Shown: piece after piece, positions 38,503-47,261 of the stretch | Layout: each line of letters begins with the position of its first letter | Position numbering within the stretch: position 1 is the first letter of the stretch | From: an uncultured Pelagibacteraceae bacterium | GTDB taxonomy: Bacteria > Pseudomonadota > Alphaproteobacteria > Pelagibacterales > Pelagibacteraceae | Direction of reading: 5' to 3' | Length of the DNA stretch: 64,000 bases | NCBI GenBank assembly: GCA_902618485.1 | Contig: CACNAR010000005.1 | Coordinates: 1-64,000, forward strand | The notes under the pieces: model-generated | What the model saw: the letters and a program-made list of their open reading frames with translations, nothing else | Told to the model about the DNA's origin: nothing | Databases searched by the model: none | Program-made: the position numbers and the translations under genes

Positions 38503-39251
38503 TATTTCGATATCTTTAATTTTTTTAATTTAACTTTCCTAAAACTTAGATTTAGCAAATCAAGTATAAGGATATATCCATTTAAATTTTTCCCGATGTT
38601 TAAAATTTTTTTTAATATCTCATTAGCCTGAATTGTACCTATGATACCAGCAACTGTTCCTAAAACACCTCCATATTCACAGTTTAAAATATCATCTGAG
38701 ATTTCTTTTTCTTGGAAAAAAGATCTTATGCATGGGGTGTTTTTATTTTTAAAATTAAAAGTAAAAATATGTCCATCAAATTTACTTATAGCTCCTACCA
38801 CTAAAAATTTTTTTGTTTTTTTACAATAATCATTTACTAAGAATTTAGTTTTGAAGTTATCTGATCCATCTATAATGTAATCATATTTACTTGTAATATT
38901 TTTGATATTACTTTCATTAAGTTTAACTTTGTAACAATTAACTTTTGTGTTTGAATTAATTTTACGCAATTTTTTTTTTGCCACTATAACTTTTGATTTG
39001 TTTATATCTTTTACATCATAAAGGCTTTGTCGATGAATATTAGTTATATCTACATTGTCGAAATCAATTATACCCAGACTACCTACACCTGCTCTGGTAA
39101 GAAATTCTGCAACAGAACAACCTAAACCACCCATTCCAATGATAAGAACTTTAGATTGTATTATTTTTTTTTGACCTAAAGCACCAATATTCTTTAAGAT
39201 TATTTGTCTTGAGAATCTCGCAACCTGGCTTTTATTCAAATTTTGACTCAT
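38502..39251 (-). CDS. MoeB/ThiF-family adenylyltransferase, without the zinc cysteines
   Basis: 249-aa E1-like enzyme that would adenylate the C-terminus of a ubiquitin-like sulfur carrier (MoaD or ThiS). ATP-binding loop VLIIGMGGLGCSVAEFL, the Arg finger region (ARFSRQI) and NIHRQSL are present. The zinc site normally made by two CxxC pairs is missing: the first reads PCIRS and the protein ends before the second pair. The remaining Cys is in NCEYGGVLGTVAGIIGT. Overlaps dut by 4 bp (ATGA). Whether it serves molybdopterin or thiamine cannot be told. Confidence 0.85.
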   Translation of the reverse strand: MSQNLNKSQVARFSRQIILKNIGALGQKKIIQSKVLIIGMGGLGCSVAEFLTRAGVGSLGIIDFDNVDITNIHRQSLYDVKDINKSKVIVAKKKLRKINSNTKVNCYKVKLNESNIKNITSKYDYIIDGSDNFKTKFLVNDYCKKTKKFLVVGAISKFDGHIFTFNFKNKNTPCIRSFFQEKEISDDILNCEYGGVLGTVAGIIGTIQANEILKKILNIGKNLNGYILILDLLNLSFRKVKLKKLKISK

Positions 39252-39685
39252 TTACCTGTTGAGCCAAATCCACCCTCTCCTCTTAAAGTTTTGGGTAATT
39301 CATTTGCTTCCTCTAATTCCATCTTTGCAATAGGGGTTAAAATCATTTGTGCGATTCTGTCATTATTATTAACAACAAAATCATGTTTACTATGATTAAA
39401 TATTATAATTTTTAATTCACCTCTGTAATCACTGTCAATGGTTCCAGGAGTATTTAAAACACTAATGTTATTTTTAGCCGCTAAGCCAGAACGTGGCCTT
39501 ATTTGTATCTCATAATCTTCAGAGAAAGCGACAGATAATCCTGTTGGAATTAAAGCTGAGGTTTGTGGTTTAATTACTATTTTTTCCTTCACGAAGGCCA
39601 TTAGGTCCATGCCCGAAGCTCCTTTGGTCTTATAAGATGGAATGGCAACTTTAGGATCAAGTTTTTTAATTAGTACTCTGACCAT
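39248..39685 (-). CDS. dut: dUTP diphosphatase
   Basis: Trimeric dUTPase that prevents uracil incorporation and supplies dUMP. 145 aa with the five motifs: GASGMDLMAF, RPRSGLAAK, NTPGTIDSDYRGELK, NDRIAQMIL and the P-loop-like C-terminus RGEGGFGSTGK. Shares bases with coaBC (1) and the MoeB-like gene (4). coaBC-dut is a common gene pair. Confidence 0.97.
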   Translation of the reverse strand: MVRVLIKKLDPKVAIPSYKTKGASGMDLMAFVKEKIVIKPQTSALIPTGLSVAFSEDYEIQIRPRSGLAAKNNISVLNTPGTIDSDYRGELKIIIFNHSKHDFVVNNNDRIAQMILTPIAKMELEEANELPKTLRGEGGFGSTGK

Positions 39686-40890
39686 TAATTCATCTGAGTA
39701 ACAATTCTGTCAACAATCTCTTCGGAGATTTCAGATTTTTTTTTGTATGAAAGTGTCTCTTTTTTCTTTTTAAAATCATTATAGTGAATTGTAACCTCAT
39801 TAAAATCACTATCAAAACCAATATTTTTTTTAGACACGTCATTTGCAACAATCCAATCACAGTTTTTGTTTTTGAGTTTATTTATAGCATTTAAGTCTAA
39901 ATTATTTGTTTCGGCCGCAAAACCAATAACTAGTTTCGGTCTCATTGAATTATGATTTGAAATATAATTTAAGATATCAATATTTTTTTCTAATTTGATA
40001 TTTAGGTTTTCCTCCTTTTTTATTTTGTCTTTACTTTTTATATTGATCTTAAAATCAGAAACCGCGGCAGAAAACACCGCAATATCTGTTGGCAAATTTT
40101 GTTGAGTGGCTTTAAACATTTCATCTGCCGTTTCAACTTTTATAAGTTTGATTTCTTGATCAATATCTAGATTAGTTGGACCTGATATTAAAGTTGTATC
40201 AAAACCTCTTTTATGTAAGGATTTTGCAATTTCATAACCTTGTTTACCACTTGATTTATTTGAAATAAATCTTACTGGATCTATGTATTCATTCGTTGGG
40301 CCTGCAGTAACTAAAGCTCTAATTTTTTTATTTTTTTTTATGGTTGTGAGAAAATTTTGGATTTCATTAAATATATCAATTGGATCAGACATTTTGCCAT
40401 CACCATATTCTCCACATGCCATATCGCCAGTAACAGGACCTATAAATTTATAACCATAACTTCTCAAATTTTTCAAATTATCTTTAGTAGATTTGTGTTC
40501 CCACATTCTAACATTCATTGCAGGAGCCAAGTAAACTTGTTTATTAGATGCTAGAATAACAGTCGAAGCTAAATCTTCGGCGTTTCCAGCGGCGAGTTTT
40601 GAAATAGTATTTGCAGTTACAGGAGCAACAACAATTACATCAGCCCATCTTGATAAAGAAATATGATCCATTTCTAACTCATTTTCTGTACTAAATAGGT
40701 CCTCGTAAACTTTCCCTTGTGATAATGAAACGATTGATAAGGGAGTTACAAATTTTTTAGCACTCTTTGTTAAAATTGTTCTTATAGTAGCTTTATTTTT
40801 TCTAAATAATCTGATCAATTCTAAACTTTTATATGCGGCTATTCCTCCACAAATTATAAATAAAATTTTTTTATCAGCTAAATTTTTCAT
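39685..40890 (-). CDS. coaBC: bifunctional phosphopantothenoylcysteine decarboxylase/synthetase
   Basis: Two steps of coenzyme A synthesis. 401 aa. The N-terminal FMN-dependent CoaC half (1 to about 185) has ICGGIAAYKSLELIR, LAPAMNVRMWEH and the active Cys in GDMACGEYGDGKM. The C-terminal CoaB half (about 190-401) has VTAGPTNEYIDPVRFISN and FSAAVSDF for CTP-dependent ligation. 8 bp from ubiB. Confidence 0.97.
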   Translation of the reverse strand: MKNLADKKILFIICGGIAAYKSLELIRLFRKNKATIRTILTKSAKKFVTPLSIVSLSQGKVYEDLFSTENELEMDHISLSRWADVIVVAPVTANTISKLAAGNAEDLASTVILASNKQVYLAPAMNVRMWEHKSTKDNLKNLRSYGYKFIGPVTGDMACGEYGDGKMSDPIDIFNEIQNFLTTIKKNKKIRALVTAGPTNEYIDPVRFISNKSSGKQGYEIAKSLHKRGFDTTLISGPTNLDIDQEIKLIKVETADEMFKATQQNLPTDIAVFSAAVSDFKINIKSKDKIKKEENLNIKLEKNIDILNYISNHNSMRPKLVIGFAAETNNLDLNAINKLKNKNCDWIVANDVSKKNIGFDSDFNEVTIHYNDFKKKKETLSYKKKSEISEEIVDRIVTQMN

Positions 40891-40898
40891 TTTATGAA

Positions 40899-42467
40899 TT
40901 AAAATACTAGTAGGCCAAGAATTACAAGCAATAAAAAACCTATTATAGATTGATTTCTGAAAGCTATCATTTCAGATTTTTTGTTGTTCAATGTATTATA
41001 TGAATTTGAGTTTTGAGGAATTTGTCCACTAGCTAAAAAGGTAAGAGCCTGATTAGCTTTATCCATTATTTCTGGAAATTCTGGTAATCTTTTTAACACT
41101 TCTGATGTGCTATTGATTGTTTCATTAATTGTTGTCATAGGGTTTTTTGTCTCTTTCAACCAGTTTTCAAGAATAGGTTTAGATGTAGTCCAAATGTTTG
41201 TTTCAGGATTTAATTTTCTTGCTACTCCTTCAACTACTACCATTGTTTTTTGTAACATTAATAATTGTGGTTGTGTTTGCATATTAAATTTTTCTGTGAC
41301 ATCAAAAAGTTGTTTTAATAATTTTCCACCAGATATATCTTTAACTGCTTGACCAAAAATTGGCTCACCAATAGATCTTAAAGCTTGAGCAAGATCATTT
41401 ATTGGGACATCTTTTGGCACTAAACCTGCAATTAAATGGACTTCTGCAACTTTCTTGTAGTCTCTTTGAATAAAACCAAAAAGTATTTCAGCTAAAAATC
41501 TTTTACTCATTTTATCGAGTCTGCCCATAATTCCAAAATCAATAGGAACAATATGGCCATTATTATCTATCAAAATATTTCCTTGGTGCATATCAGCATG
41601 AAAAAAACCATCTCTAACGGCATGCCTAAGAAAATTTTGGATAATATCTTCTGCCAATTTTTTTGTATTTACATCCCTTTTGCTTAACTCATCAGTTTCT
41701 CTAATTGAGATACCCTCAACCCAATCTAGTGTCATTACATTTTCACTAGTATAATTCCAGTAAATTTTCGGTACATTAAAACCAATATCATTTTTTGTGT
41801 TTTCCGCATATTCATTTGCAGCAGCTGCCTCAAATCTCAGGTCCATCTCAAGGTTAGTAATTTCTTTGAGTAAAAAAACTACCTCTACAAGTTTCAATCT
41901 TTTTGTTTTTTTTATTAAAGACTCAACTAAGAATGCAAATAACATAATAGCATCAATTTCATCATTGAAAATTTTTTTAATATCAGGTCGTAAAATTTTT
42001 ATTGCAACATCTTTTATTATTCCATTATCGTCTATTTTGGCTTTATGAACTTGAGCTATAGATGCAGCTGCAACAGGTTTGCTTAACTCAATAATTGAGT
42101 TGTAAGTTTCGAGTCCCAAATCATCTTTAATAATTTTTTTAGCTTTATCTTGTGGAAATGGGGGTAATCTATCTTGAAGATTTTCAAGTTCCTTTGATAA
42201 ACTTTCGCCAATAATGTCCGGTCTTGTTGCTAAGAATTGACCTAGTTTTATAAAAGTTGTACCCATTGACTCAAGGGATTTAGATAACCTTTCTCCCTCA
42301 TTATTGTTTAATTGTGTATTATTTTTGGATGAAAAAGAGAAAGATAAAATTTTAAATAAAATTTTAATAGATAAAGGTGGCTCTTGAAATTTTGCGGTTA
42401 TATCCAAAATATCTGATTTTGCGACTTTTCTTCCAAGTTTAAATAATGTTATTAATTTTTTTATCAT
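40899..42467 (-). CDS. ubiB: ubiquinone biosynthesis protein UbiB (ABC1/ADCK kinase-like)
   Basis: Atypical kinase-like ATPase that supports ubiquinone synthesis. 522 aa. The KxGQ motif is in FIKLGQFLATRPDIIGESL; the Ala-rich nucleotide loop is PVAAASIAQVHKAKI; ADMHQGNILIDN and PIDFGIMG supply the catalytic and metal residues. C-terminal transmembrane segment at about 500-520. Shares one base with ubiE; the ubiE-ubiB pair is typical. Confidence 0.95.
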   Translation of the reverse strand: MIKKLITLFKLGRKVAKSDILDITAKFQEPPLSIKILFKILSFSFSSKNNTQLNNNEGERLSKSLESMGTTFIKLGQFLATRPDIIGESLSKELENLQDRLPPFPQDKAKKIIKDDLGLETYNSIIELSKPVAAASIAQVHKAKIDDNGIIKDVAIKILRPDIKKIFNDEIDAIMLFAFLVESLIKKTKRLKLVEVVFLLKEITNLEMDLRFEAAAANEYAENTKNDIGFNVPKIYWNYTSENVMTLDWVEGISIRETDELSKRDVNTKKLAEDIIQNFLRHAVRDGFFHADMHQGNILIDNNGHIVPIDFGIMGRLDKMSKRFLAEILFGFIQRDYKKVAEVHLIAGLVPKDVPINDLAQALRSIGEPIFGQAVKDISGGKLLKQLFDVTEKFNMQTQPQLLMLQKTMVVVEGVARKLNPETNIWTTSKPILENWLKETKNPMTTINETINSTSEVLKRLPEFPEIMDKANQALTFLASGQIPQNSNSYNTLNNKKSEMIAFRNQSIIGFLLLVILGLLVF

Positions 42468-43171
42468 TATATCTTCCAGCCGCTATGAATTGAAACTATA
42501 CCACCAGACAAATTTGTATAATCACACTTATCAAATTTGCTTTCCTGCATTAAGTCTATGAGCTCTTGTTGATTAACAAAATTTTCGATACTTTTAATTA
42601 AATACTGGTAAGGTTCTTTTTTTCCAACAACGATTTTTCCAATTTCTGGAATTAGCTTTGAATATTTCTTATAAAGTTTATTTAAATTAGTGTTTTGAAT
42701 TTTTGAAAATTCAAGACATAAAAATCGACCTCCTGGTTTTAAAACTCTGTATGCTTCTTTCAAAGATTTTTTTATATTTTTTGTATTTCTCAATCCAAAG
42801 CTAATTGTATAAAAATCAAAAGAATTATTTGAAACAGGCAAACTTTCAGCAGAAGATATGTACCATTTTAGATTTTCACATTTAGGTAATTTTTTTTTAG
42901 CAATATTTATCATTCCTTTATTTGGATCGACACAAGTTATCTCAGCATTTTTACTTACACTTTTTAAGTAAATTCTAGCTATATCCCCTGTTCCACAAGC
43001 AACATCTATTAATTTTTGGTTAGCAGAAGGGTTCATCATATTTAAAAGGTTTTTTTTCCATATTCTATGTACACCTAGTGACATTAAGTCATTCATTAGA
43101 TCGTATTGATCATAAACTTGATTAAAGACATTTTGTACTAGTCCTTTTTTATTTTGGAGATACTGTTGCAT
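42467..43171 (-). CDS. ubiE: demethylmenaquinone/2-polyprenyl benzoquinol methyltransferase
   Basis: SAM-dependent C-methyltransferase of ubiquinone synthesis. 234 aa. Motif I DVACGTGDIARIYL, the family signature FDFYTISFGLRNTKNIKKSL and LKPGGRFLCLEFSK. First gene of the ubiE-ubiB-coaBC-dut-moeB-like-SH3 minus-strand run. Divergent from mutM with 32 bp between, the usual alphaproteobacterial order near dnaA. Confidence 0.96.
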   Translation of the reverse strand: MQQYLQNKKGLVQNVFNQVYDQYDLMNDLMSLGVHRIWKKNLLNMMNPSANQKLIDVACGTGDIARIYLKSVSKNAEITCVDPNKGMINIAKKKLPKCENLKWYISSAESLPVSNNSFDFYTISFGLRNTKNIKKSLKEAYRVLKPGGRFLCLEFSKIQNTNLNKLYKKYSKLIPEIGKIVVGKKEPYQYLIKSIENFVNQQELIDLMQESKFDKCDYTNLSGGIVSIHSGWKI

Positions 43172-43203
43172 AAAATTTAATTATACAAATAATATAGTAG
43201 GAA

Positions 43204-44067
43204 ATGCCAGAATTACCAGAAGTAGAAATTGTAAGACAATCGCTTAATAAAAAAATAATAAGAAAAACTATAAAAAAGGTAATAGTAAGGAATAGAAATT
43301 TAAGGTTTAAGGTACCAGTTAATTTCAAAAAATTTTTAGAAAACCATAAAATTTTAAAAGTCGATAGATTTTCAAAATACTTAATCCTTTTTTTATCTGG
43401 AAGAAATAAGTTGTTAATTCATCTTGGTATGAGTGGCACAATACATCTTTTGGAACGAAATAAAAAAAATATTTTGACAAATACGAGTTTTTATAATTCT
43501 CCAAAATTACCTAGTAAACATAATCATATTGAAATTTTTTTTGATCAATTTAAATTAGTATATAACGACCCAAGAAGATTTGGTTTTTTTGAGATTATTA
43601 AAGACAATAAGTCTCTCAAAAAAAGATTTGAAAAACTAGGTCCTGAACCCTTTAACTCAAGGTTTACCGCATATTATATTTACAATAATTTAAAAGATAA
43701 AAAAAAAGATATAAAAAATTTTCTACTTGATCAAAATTTTATATCCGGAATCGGAAATATTTATGCTAGTGAAATTCTTTATCTAAGCAAGATAAATCCT
43801 TCTAAAAAGGGAAAATCTATCAATAAAGCAGAGTGTGAAAAAATTTTTAATAACTCCAAATTGGTACTGCTAAATGCTATAAAAAGAGGAGGGTCCTCAA
43901 TAAGAAATTTTAAAGACCTCTCAGGAAAAAAAGGATCTTTTCAAAATGATTTTAAGGTTTACCAAAGAGAGGGATTACAATGTAAAAGAACAAATTGTAA
44001 AGGTATTATTCAAAAAAAAAATATTTCAAATAGATCAACATTCTTTTGTCAATTATGCCAAAAATAA
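43204..44067 (+). CDS. mutM: formamidopyrimidine-DNA glycosylase
   Basis: Base-excision repair glycosylase/AP lyase for oxidised purines. 287 aa. The start MPELPEVEIVRQSL provides the catalytic Pro2/Glu3. The H2TH region follows (FISGIGNIYASEILY), then the C-terminal zinc finger with CKRTNC and CQLC (Cx4C rather than Cx2C at the first pair, as seen in other alphaproteobacteria). The start is fixed by the requirement for N-terminal proline. Confidence 0.97.
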   Translation: MPELPEVEIVRQSLNKKIIRKTIKKVIVRNRNLRFKVPVNFKKFLENHKILKVDRFSKYLILFLSGRNKLLIHLGMSGTIHLLERNKKNILTNTSFYNSPKLPSKHNHIEIFFDQFKLVYNDPRRFGFFEIIKDNKSLKKRFEKLGPEPFNSRFTAYYIYNNLKDKKKDIKNFLLDQNFISGIGNIYASEILYLSKINPSKKGKSINKAECEKIFNNSKLVLLNAIKRGGSSIRNFKDLSGKKGSFQNDFKVYQREGLQCKRTNCKGIIQKKNISNRSTFFCQLCQK

Positions 44068-44080
44068 AAGAATTATTTGA

Positions 44081-44109
44081 TTGACCGATAGTATTTATCA
44101 AGTTATACC
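44081..44109 (+). promoter_or_regulatory. sigma-70-type promoter for rpsT
   Basis: TTGACC (44081-44086), a 17-bp spacer, then TATACC (44104-44109). Transcription would begin at about 44116, only a few bases before the rpsT ATG at 44119, giving a nearly leaderless mRNA. No Shine-Dalgarno-like sequence lies before the ATG. Sequence match seen; activity inferred. Confidence 0.5.
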
Positions 44110-44118
44110 CCTGCGCAA

Positions 44119-44379
44119 ATGGCTAATACAAAATCAGCAATCAAAAGAATTAGAAGAATATCTAAACAAACATCTGTTAACAAAATCAGAAAAAGTAGAT
44201 ATAAAAATGCAATAAAAAAAATGAACATTTTGTTAGAAAAAAAGGATAAGTCAGAGGCTCTAAAATTCTTACCTAAGTTGAATTCTGAATTGATGAAGAT
44301 TGCTAAGACTGGGGTAATAAAAAAACAAAACGCCTCTAGAAATATTTCCAGGATAACGAAAAAAATATCATCTATTTAG
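44119..44379 (+). CDS. rpsT: 30S ribosomal protein S20
   Basis: 16S rRNA-binding protein of 86 aa, normal length. Typical start MANTKSAIKRIRRISKQTS and end KKQNASRNISRITKKI. Very basic. The rpsT-dnaA neighbourhood is conserved in alphaproteobacteria around the replication origin. A 361-bp noncoding region follows. Confidence 0.97.
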   Translation: MANTKSAIKRIRRISKQTSVNKIRKSRYKNAIKKMNILLEKKDKSEALKFLPKLNSELMKIAKTGVIKKQNASRNISRITKKISSI

Positions 44380-44740
44380 TTTAAATCTTTAAAGTGTCCA
44401 GGAGATACAACCTCAGGATCTACAAAATCTGTAATTAAGACAAATTATTATACAACATTTAGATTTAGTAAATAACCCGAACTCTTTGGATTCAATTATA
44501 AATTTTATTAACAAATTTAAATATAAAAAAACAATACGAAAAATTTTTATATAAAAAATTTTACTCAATCATAGATTTTAATTTTTCAAATTTTTTTTTA
44601 TATTACACAATCCTAGATTTTAATTTTTTTTTTTATCTTTTTTGTAATACACAATCCTAGATTTTATTTTTTTTTGAATTTACAAAATATTTTGTTGCAA
44701 TAATTTTTAATATAGATCTTACTAAACTTTCTTCATAAAT
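44380..44740. other. candidate chromosomal replication origin (oriC) region upstream of dnaA
   Basis: This is the longest gene-free stretch in the window. The first 95 bases are mixed composition and stay open in the rpsT frame for 31 codons after its TAG. The rest is extremely AT-rich with long T-runs and three 18-bp repeats. TAATACACA (44646-44654) differs from the DnaA box TTATNCACA at one base, and TATTACACA (44601-44609) at two. Position between rpsT and dnaA-dnaN, AT-richness and repeats suit an origin. Not proven: no skew computation was possible here. Confidence 0.55.
44563..44666. repeat. three direct 18-bp repeats with T-tracts before dnaA
   Basis: ACACAATCCTAGATTTTA occurs exactly at 44605-44622 and 44649-44666; a 16/18 copy (ACTCAATCATAGATTTTA) is at 44563-44580. 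Start-to-start spacing is 42 and 44 bp, close to four helical turns. Each copy is followed by a run of mostly Ts. Likely binding sites for DnaA or another origin/dnaA-control protein. Confidence 0.85.
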
Positions 44741-46159
44741 ATGAAAAATATCTACAAAAATCCTGAATTAAATAAATCTAGCTCAAATAAATTAGATTGG
44801 CAATTAATTCAAAACGAGATGAAGGAAAAAATGGGTTCCGAAGTTTATGAAAGTTGGTTAAAAAAAATTAATTTTATTGAAGAATTCAATAACTATATAT
44901 TGATATCAGTACCAACTAGATTTATTAGAGATTGGATAACATCAAGATATTTGGACCAAATCTTACAGATTGTTAAAATTTTTAAAAAAGATCTAATTAG
45001 GATAGAATTTAAAATTGTTGAAAATAATATCAATTCAGAAAATCAATATAATGGTGTTATTTCATCGAAAAAAAATGAAAATATCTCGTTTTTAAAGGAC
45101 TCTTTTTTACAATATAATCGTGTTGATCATAATAAGAGATTTGAAAATTTTGTGACTGGTAGCAGTAATAAGCTTGCTTATGAAGCTTCATTGAAAGTTA
45201 CCGAAAATCTTTCTCAATATAATCCTTTGTATATTTATGGTGGTGTTGGGATGGGTAAAACACATCTTTTAAATTCTATAGGTTTTGAATTAAAAAAAAG
45301 AAAAAAAGTAATGTTTATTCCAGCAGAACGTTTTATGTATCAATTTATCAAATCAATAAAAGCAAACGATATGGTAAGATTTAAAGAATATTTTCGAAAC
45401 ACTGATATATTATTGATAGACGATATTCAATTTATGAACGGAAAAGAAGCTATGCAGGAAGAATTTTTTCATACCTTTAATGCTTTACTTGATAAAGGAA
45501 GTCAAATTATAGTATCTGCAGATAGATCTCCAAACAAATTGTCTAGAATTCAAGAAAGAATTAAATCCAGATTCTCTGGAGGATTAGTTGTAGATATACA
45601 AAAACCTGATCTTGAATTAAGAAGAAATATAATTGAAAAAAAAATTGAGGAATTAAATAAGCTTTATGCAGATAAGATTGAAATTTCAAAGGAAATTAAA
45701 GATTTTATAAGCCTTGAAATTTCTAATAGCATAAGAGAATTAGTTGGTGCTATTAATCGCTTAATATCTTTTTCAAGAATTTATAATAAATTACCTAATT
45801 TGGCTGAAACTAAGGTTGTTCTAAAAGACTTACTAAATATTAATGAAAATAAAGTTACCATTGATTTAATACAGACTTTAGTGTGCAAATTTTTCAAAAT
45901 TAGTAAGAATGAGATGTTGTCTTCAAGAAGATCAAGGTATTTGGTTAGACCAAGACAAACTGCTATATATCTTACAAAAATTCTTACACCAAAATCTTTA
46001 CCAGAAATAGGTCGAGAATTTTCAAATAGAGATCATACAACTATAATACATTCAGTTAAAACTATAGAAAGATTAAAAGAGAATGATAAGGACATGGCAG
46101 AAAATATAAATAATTTAAAGAACCAAATATTATATAATACAAAAGAAAATGAAGTTTAG
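44741..46159 (+). CDS. dnaA: chromosomal replication initiator DnaA
   Basis: AAA+ initiator that melts oriC. 472 aa. Domain I (1-100, WQLIQNEMKEKMGSEVYESW), a short linker, then the AAA+ core with Walker A YGGVGMGKTHLLNSIG and Walker B ILLIDDIQF. The C-terminal DNA-binding domain has the signature GREFSNRDHTTIIHSVKTI. dnaN starts 11 bp inside its 3' end. Confidence 0.99.
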   Translation: MKNIYKNPELNKSSSNKLDWQLIQNEMKEKMGSEVYESWLKKINFIEEFNNYILISVPTRFIRDWITSRYLDQILQIVKIFKKDLIRIEFKIVENNINSENQYNGVISSKKNENISFLKDSFLQYNRVDHNKRFENFVTGSSNKLAYEASLKVTENLSQYNPLYIYGGVGMGKTHLLNSIGFELKKRKKVMFIPAERFMYQFIKSIKANDMVRFKEYFRNTDILLIDDIQFMNGKEAMQEEFFHTFNALLDKGSQIIVSADRSPNKLSRIQERIKSRFSGGLVVDIQKPDLELRRNIIEKKIEELNKLYADKIEISKEIKDFISLEISNSIRELVGAINRLISFSRIYNKLPNLAETKVVLKDLLNINENKVTIDLIQTLVCKFFKISKNEMLSSRRSRYLVRPRQTAIYLTKILTPKSLPEIGREFSNRDHTTIIHSVKTIERLKENDKDMAENINNLKNQILYNTKENEV

Positions 46160-47261
46160 TGTAAACCAACAGGATTTACAGCAAGCATTAAATTATTGTC
46201 AAGGGGTTATAGAAAAAAGAGGAACATTACCAATTTTATCTAATATCCTTTTGAATGCTAATAATTCAAAACTAATTTTAACCGCAACCGATCTAGATAT
46301 TATTTTTATTCATCAAATTAATAATGTTGAAGTGTTTGAGGAGGGTAAAACTACTACAACGTCGTCTATAATGTACGATATAGTAAGAAAAATTTCCTCT
46401 GGGAAAAAAATTAATTTAACTTTAAATGATAAGAATAAGTTACATCTTGAGTCAGACAAATCCACTTTTAATCTTAATTGTATAAGTCATTCGGAGTTTC
46501 CTGTAACAGATGAAAATTTTAGTCAAAATGAATTTTCGATTAAATCTAAGAGATTTTTAAAATTATTAAATAAGTGTAAGTTTTCAATTTCAAATGATGA
46601 GACAAGGCATTATTTGAGCGGCATATATTTACACCAAACAGAAGTTGATGAAAAAAAATATTTGACCGCTGTAGCAACTGATAGCCATAGAATGTCAATT
46701 TCCAAAATAAGACTAGAAAAACAAATTGATTTTGAACCTATAATTTTACCAAAAAAAACAATTTTTCAATTATGTTCTATTTTAGATAACTATGATGGTG
46801 AAGTAAAAATTTCAAATATGAAGTCAAAAATTAAGTTTGAATTGAGTAATAGCATTCTTATTTCAAAACTTATCGATGGAAAATTCCCCAATTATATTCA
46901 AGTGATACCCAAAAATAATCAAAAAAAATTAGAGATCGATTTGAAATTATTTTTAAATTCAGTAGACAGAGTTGCATCAGTTTCATTAGATAAAAAGGAC
47001 GGTGTAAAATTTAATCTAAAAAAAGATACCTTAAATCTGTCTGTCAACAATACAAACAGCGGAGATGGTAATGAGACTATAGCAACGAAATTTGAACATG
47101 ATCTAGAAATTAGTTTTAACTCAAGGTATCTGATTGATGTCGCTTCTCAGCTAGATGGTGAGAAAATTGAATTGCACTTTAATGACACTGGTTCACCTGT
47201 ATTAATTAAAGATCCAAGTGATTTTGATAGTATTTTTATTGTAATGCCAATGAAAGGTTAG
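46149..47261 (+). CDS. dnaN: DNA polymerase III beta subunit (sliding clamp)
   Basis: Processivity clamp, 370 aa, three repeated clamp domains. Typical start (FSVNQQDLQQALNYCQGVIEKRGTLPILSN begins the family pattern) and end FIVMPMKG. Overlaps dnaA by 11 bp and the convergent acyltransferase gene by 4 bp. recF, often next in other bacteria, is not here. Confidence 0.98.
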   Translation: MKFSVNQQDLQQALNYCQGVIEKRGTLPILSNILLNANNSKLILTATDLDIIFIHQINNVEVFEEGKTTTTSSIMYDIVRKISSGKKINLTLNDKNKLHLESDKSTFNLNCISHSEFPVTDENFSQNEFSIKSKRFLKLLNKCKFSISNDETRHYLSGIYLHQTEVDEKKYLTAVATDSHRMSISKIRLEKQIDFEPIILPKKTIFQLCSILDNYDGEVKISNMKSKIKFELSNSILISKLIDGKFPNYIQVIPKNNQKKLEIDLKLFLNSVDRVASVSLDKKDGVKFNLKKDTLNLSVNNTNSGDGNETIATKFEHDLEISFNSRYLIDVASQLDGEKIELHFNDTGSPVLIKDPSDFDSIFIVMPMKG

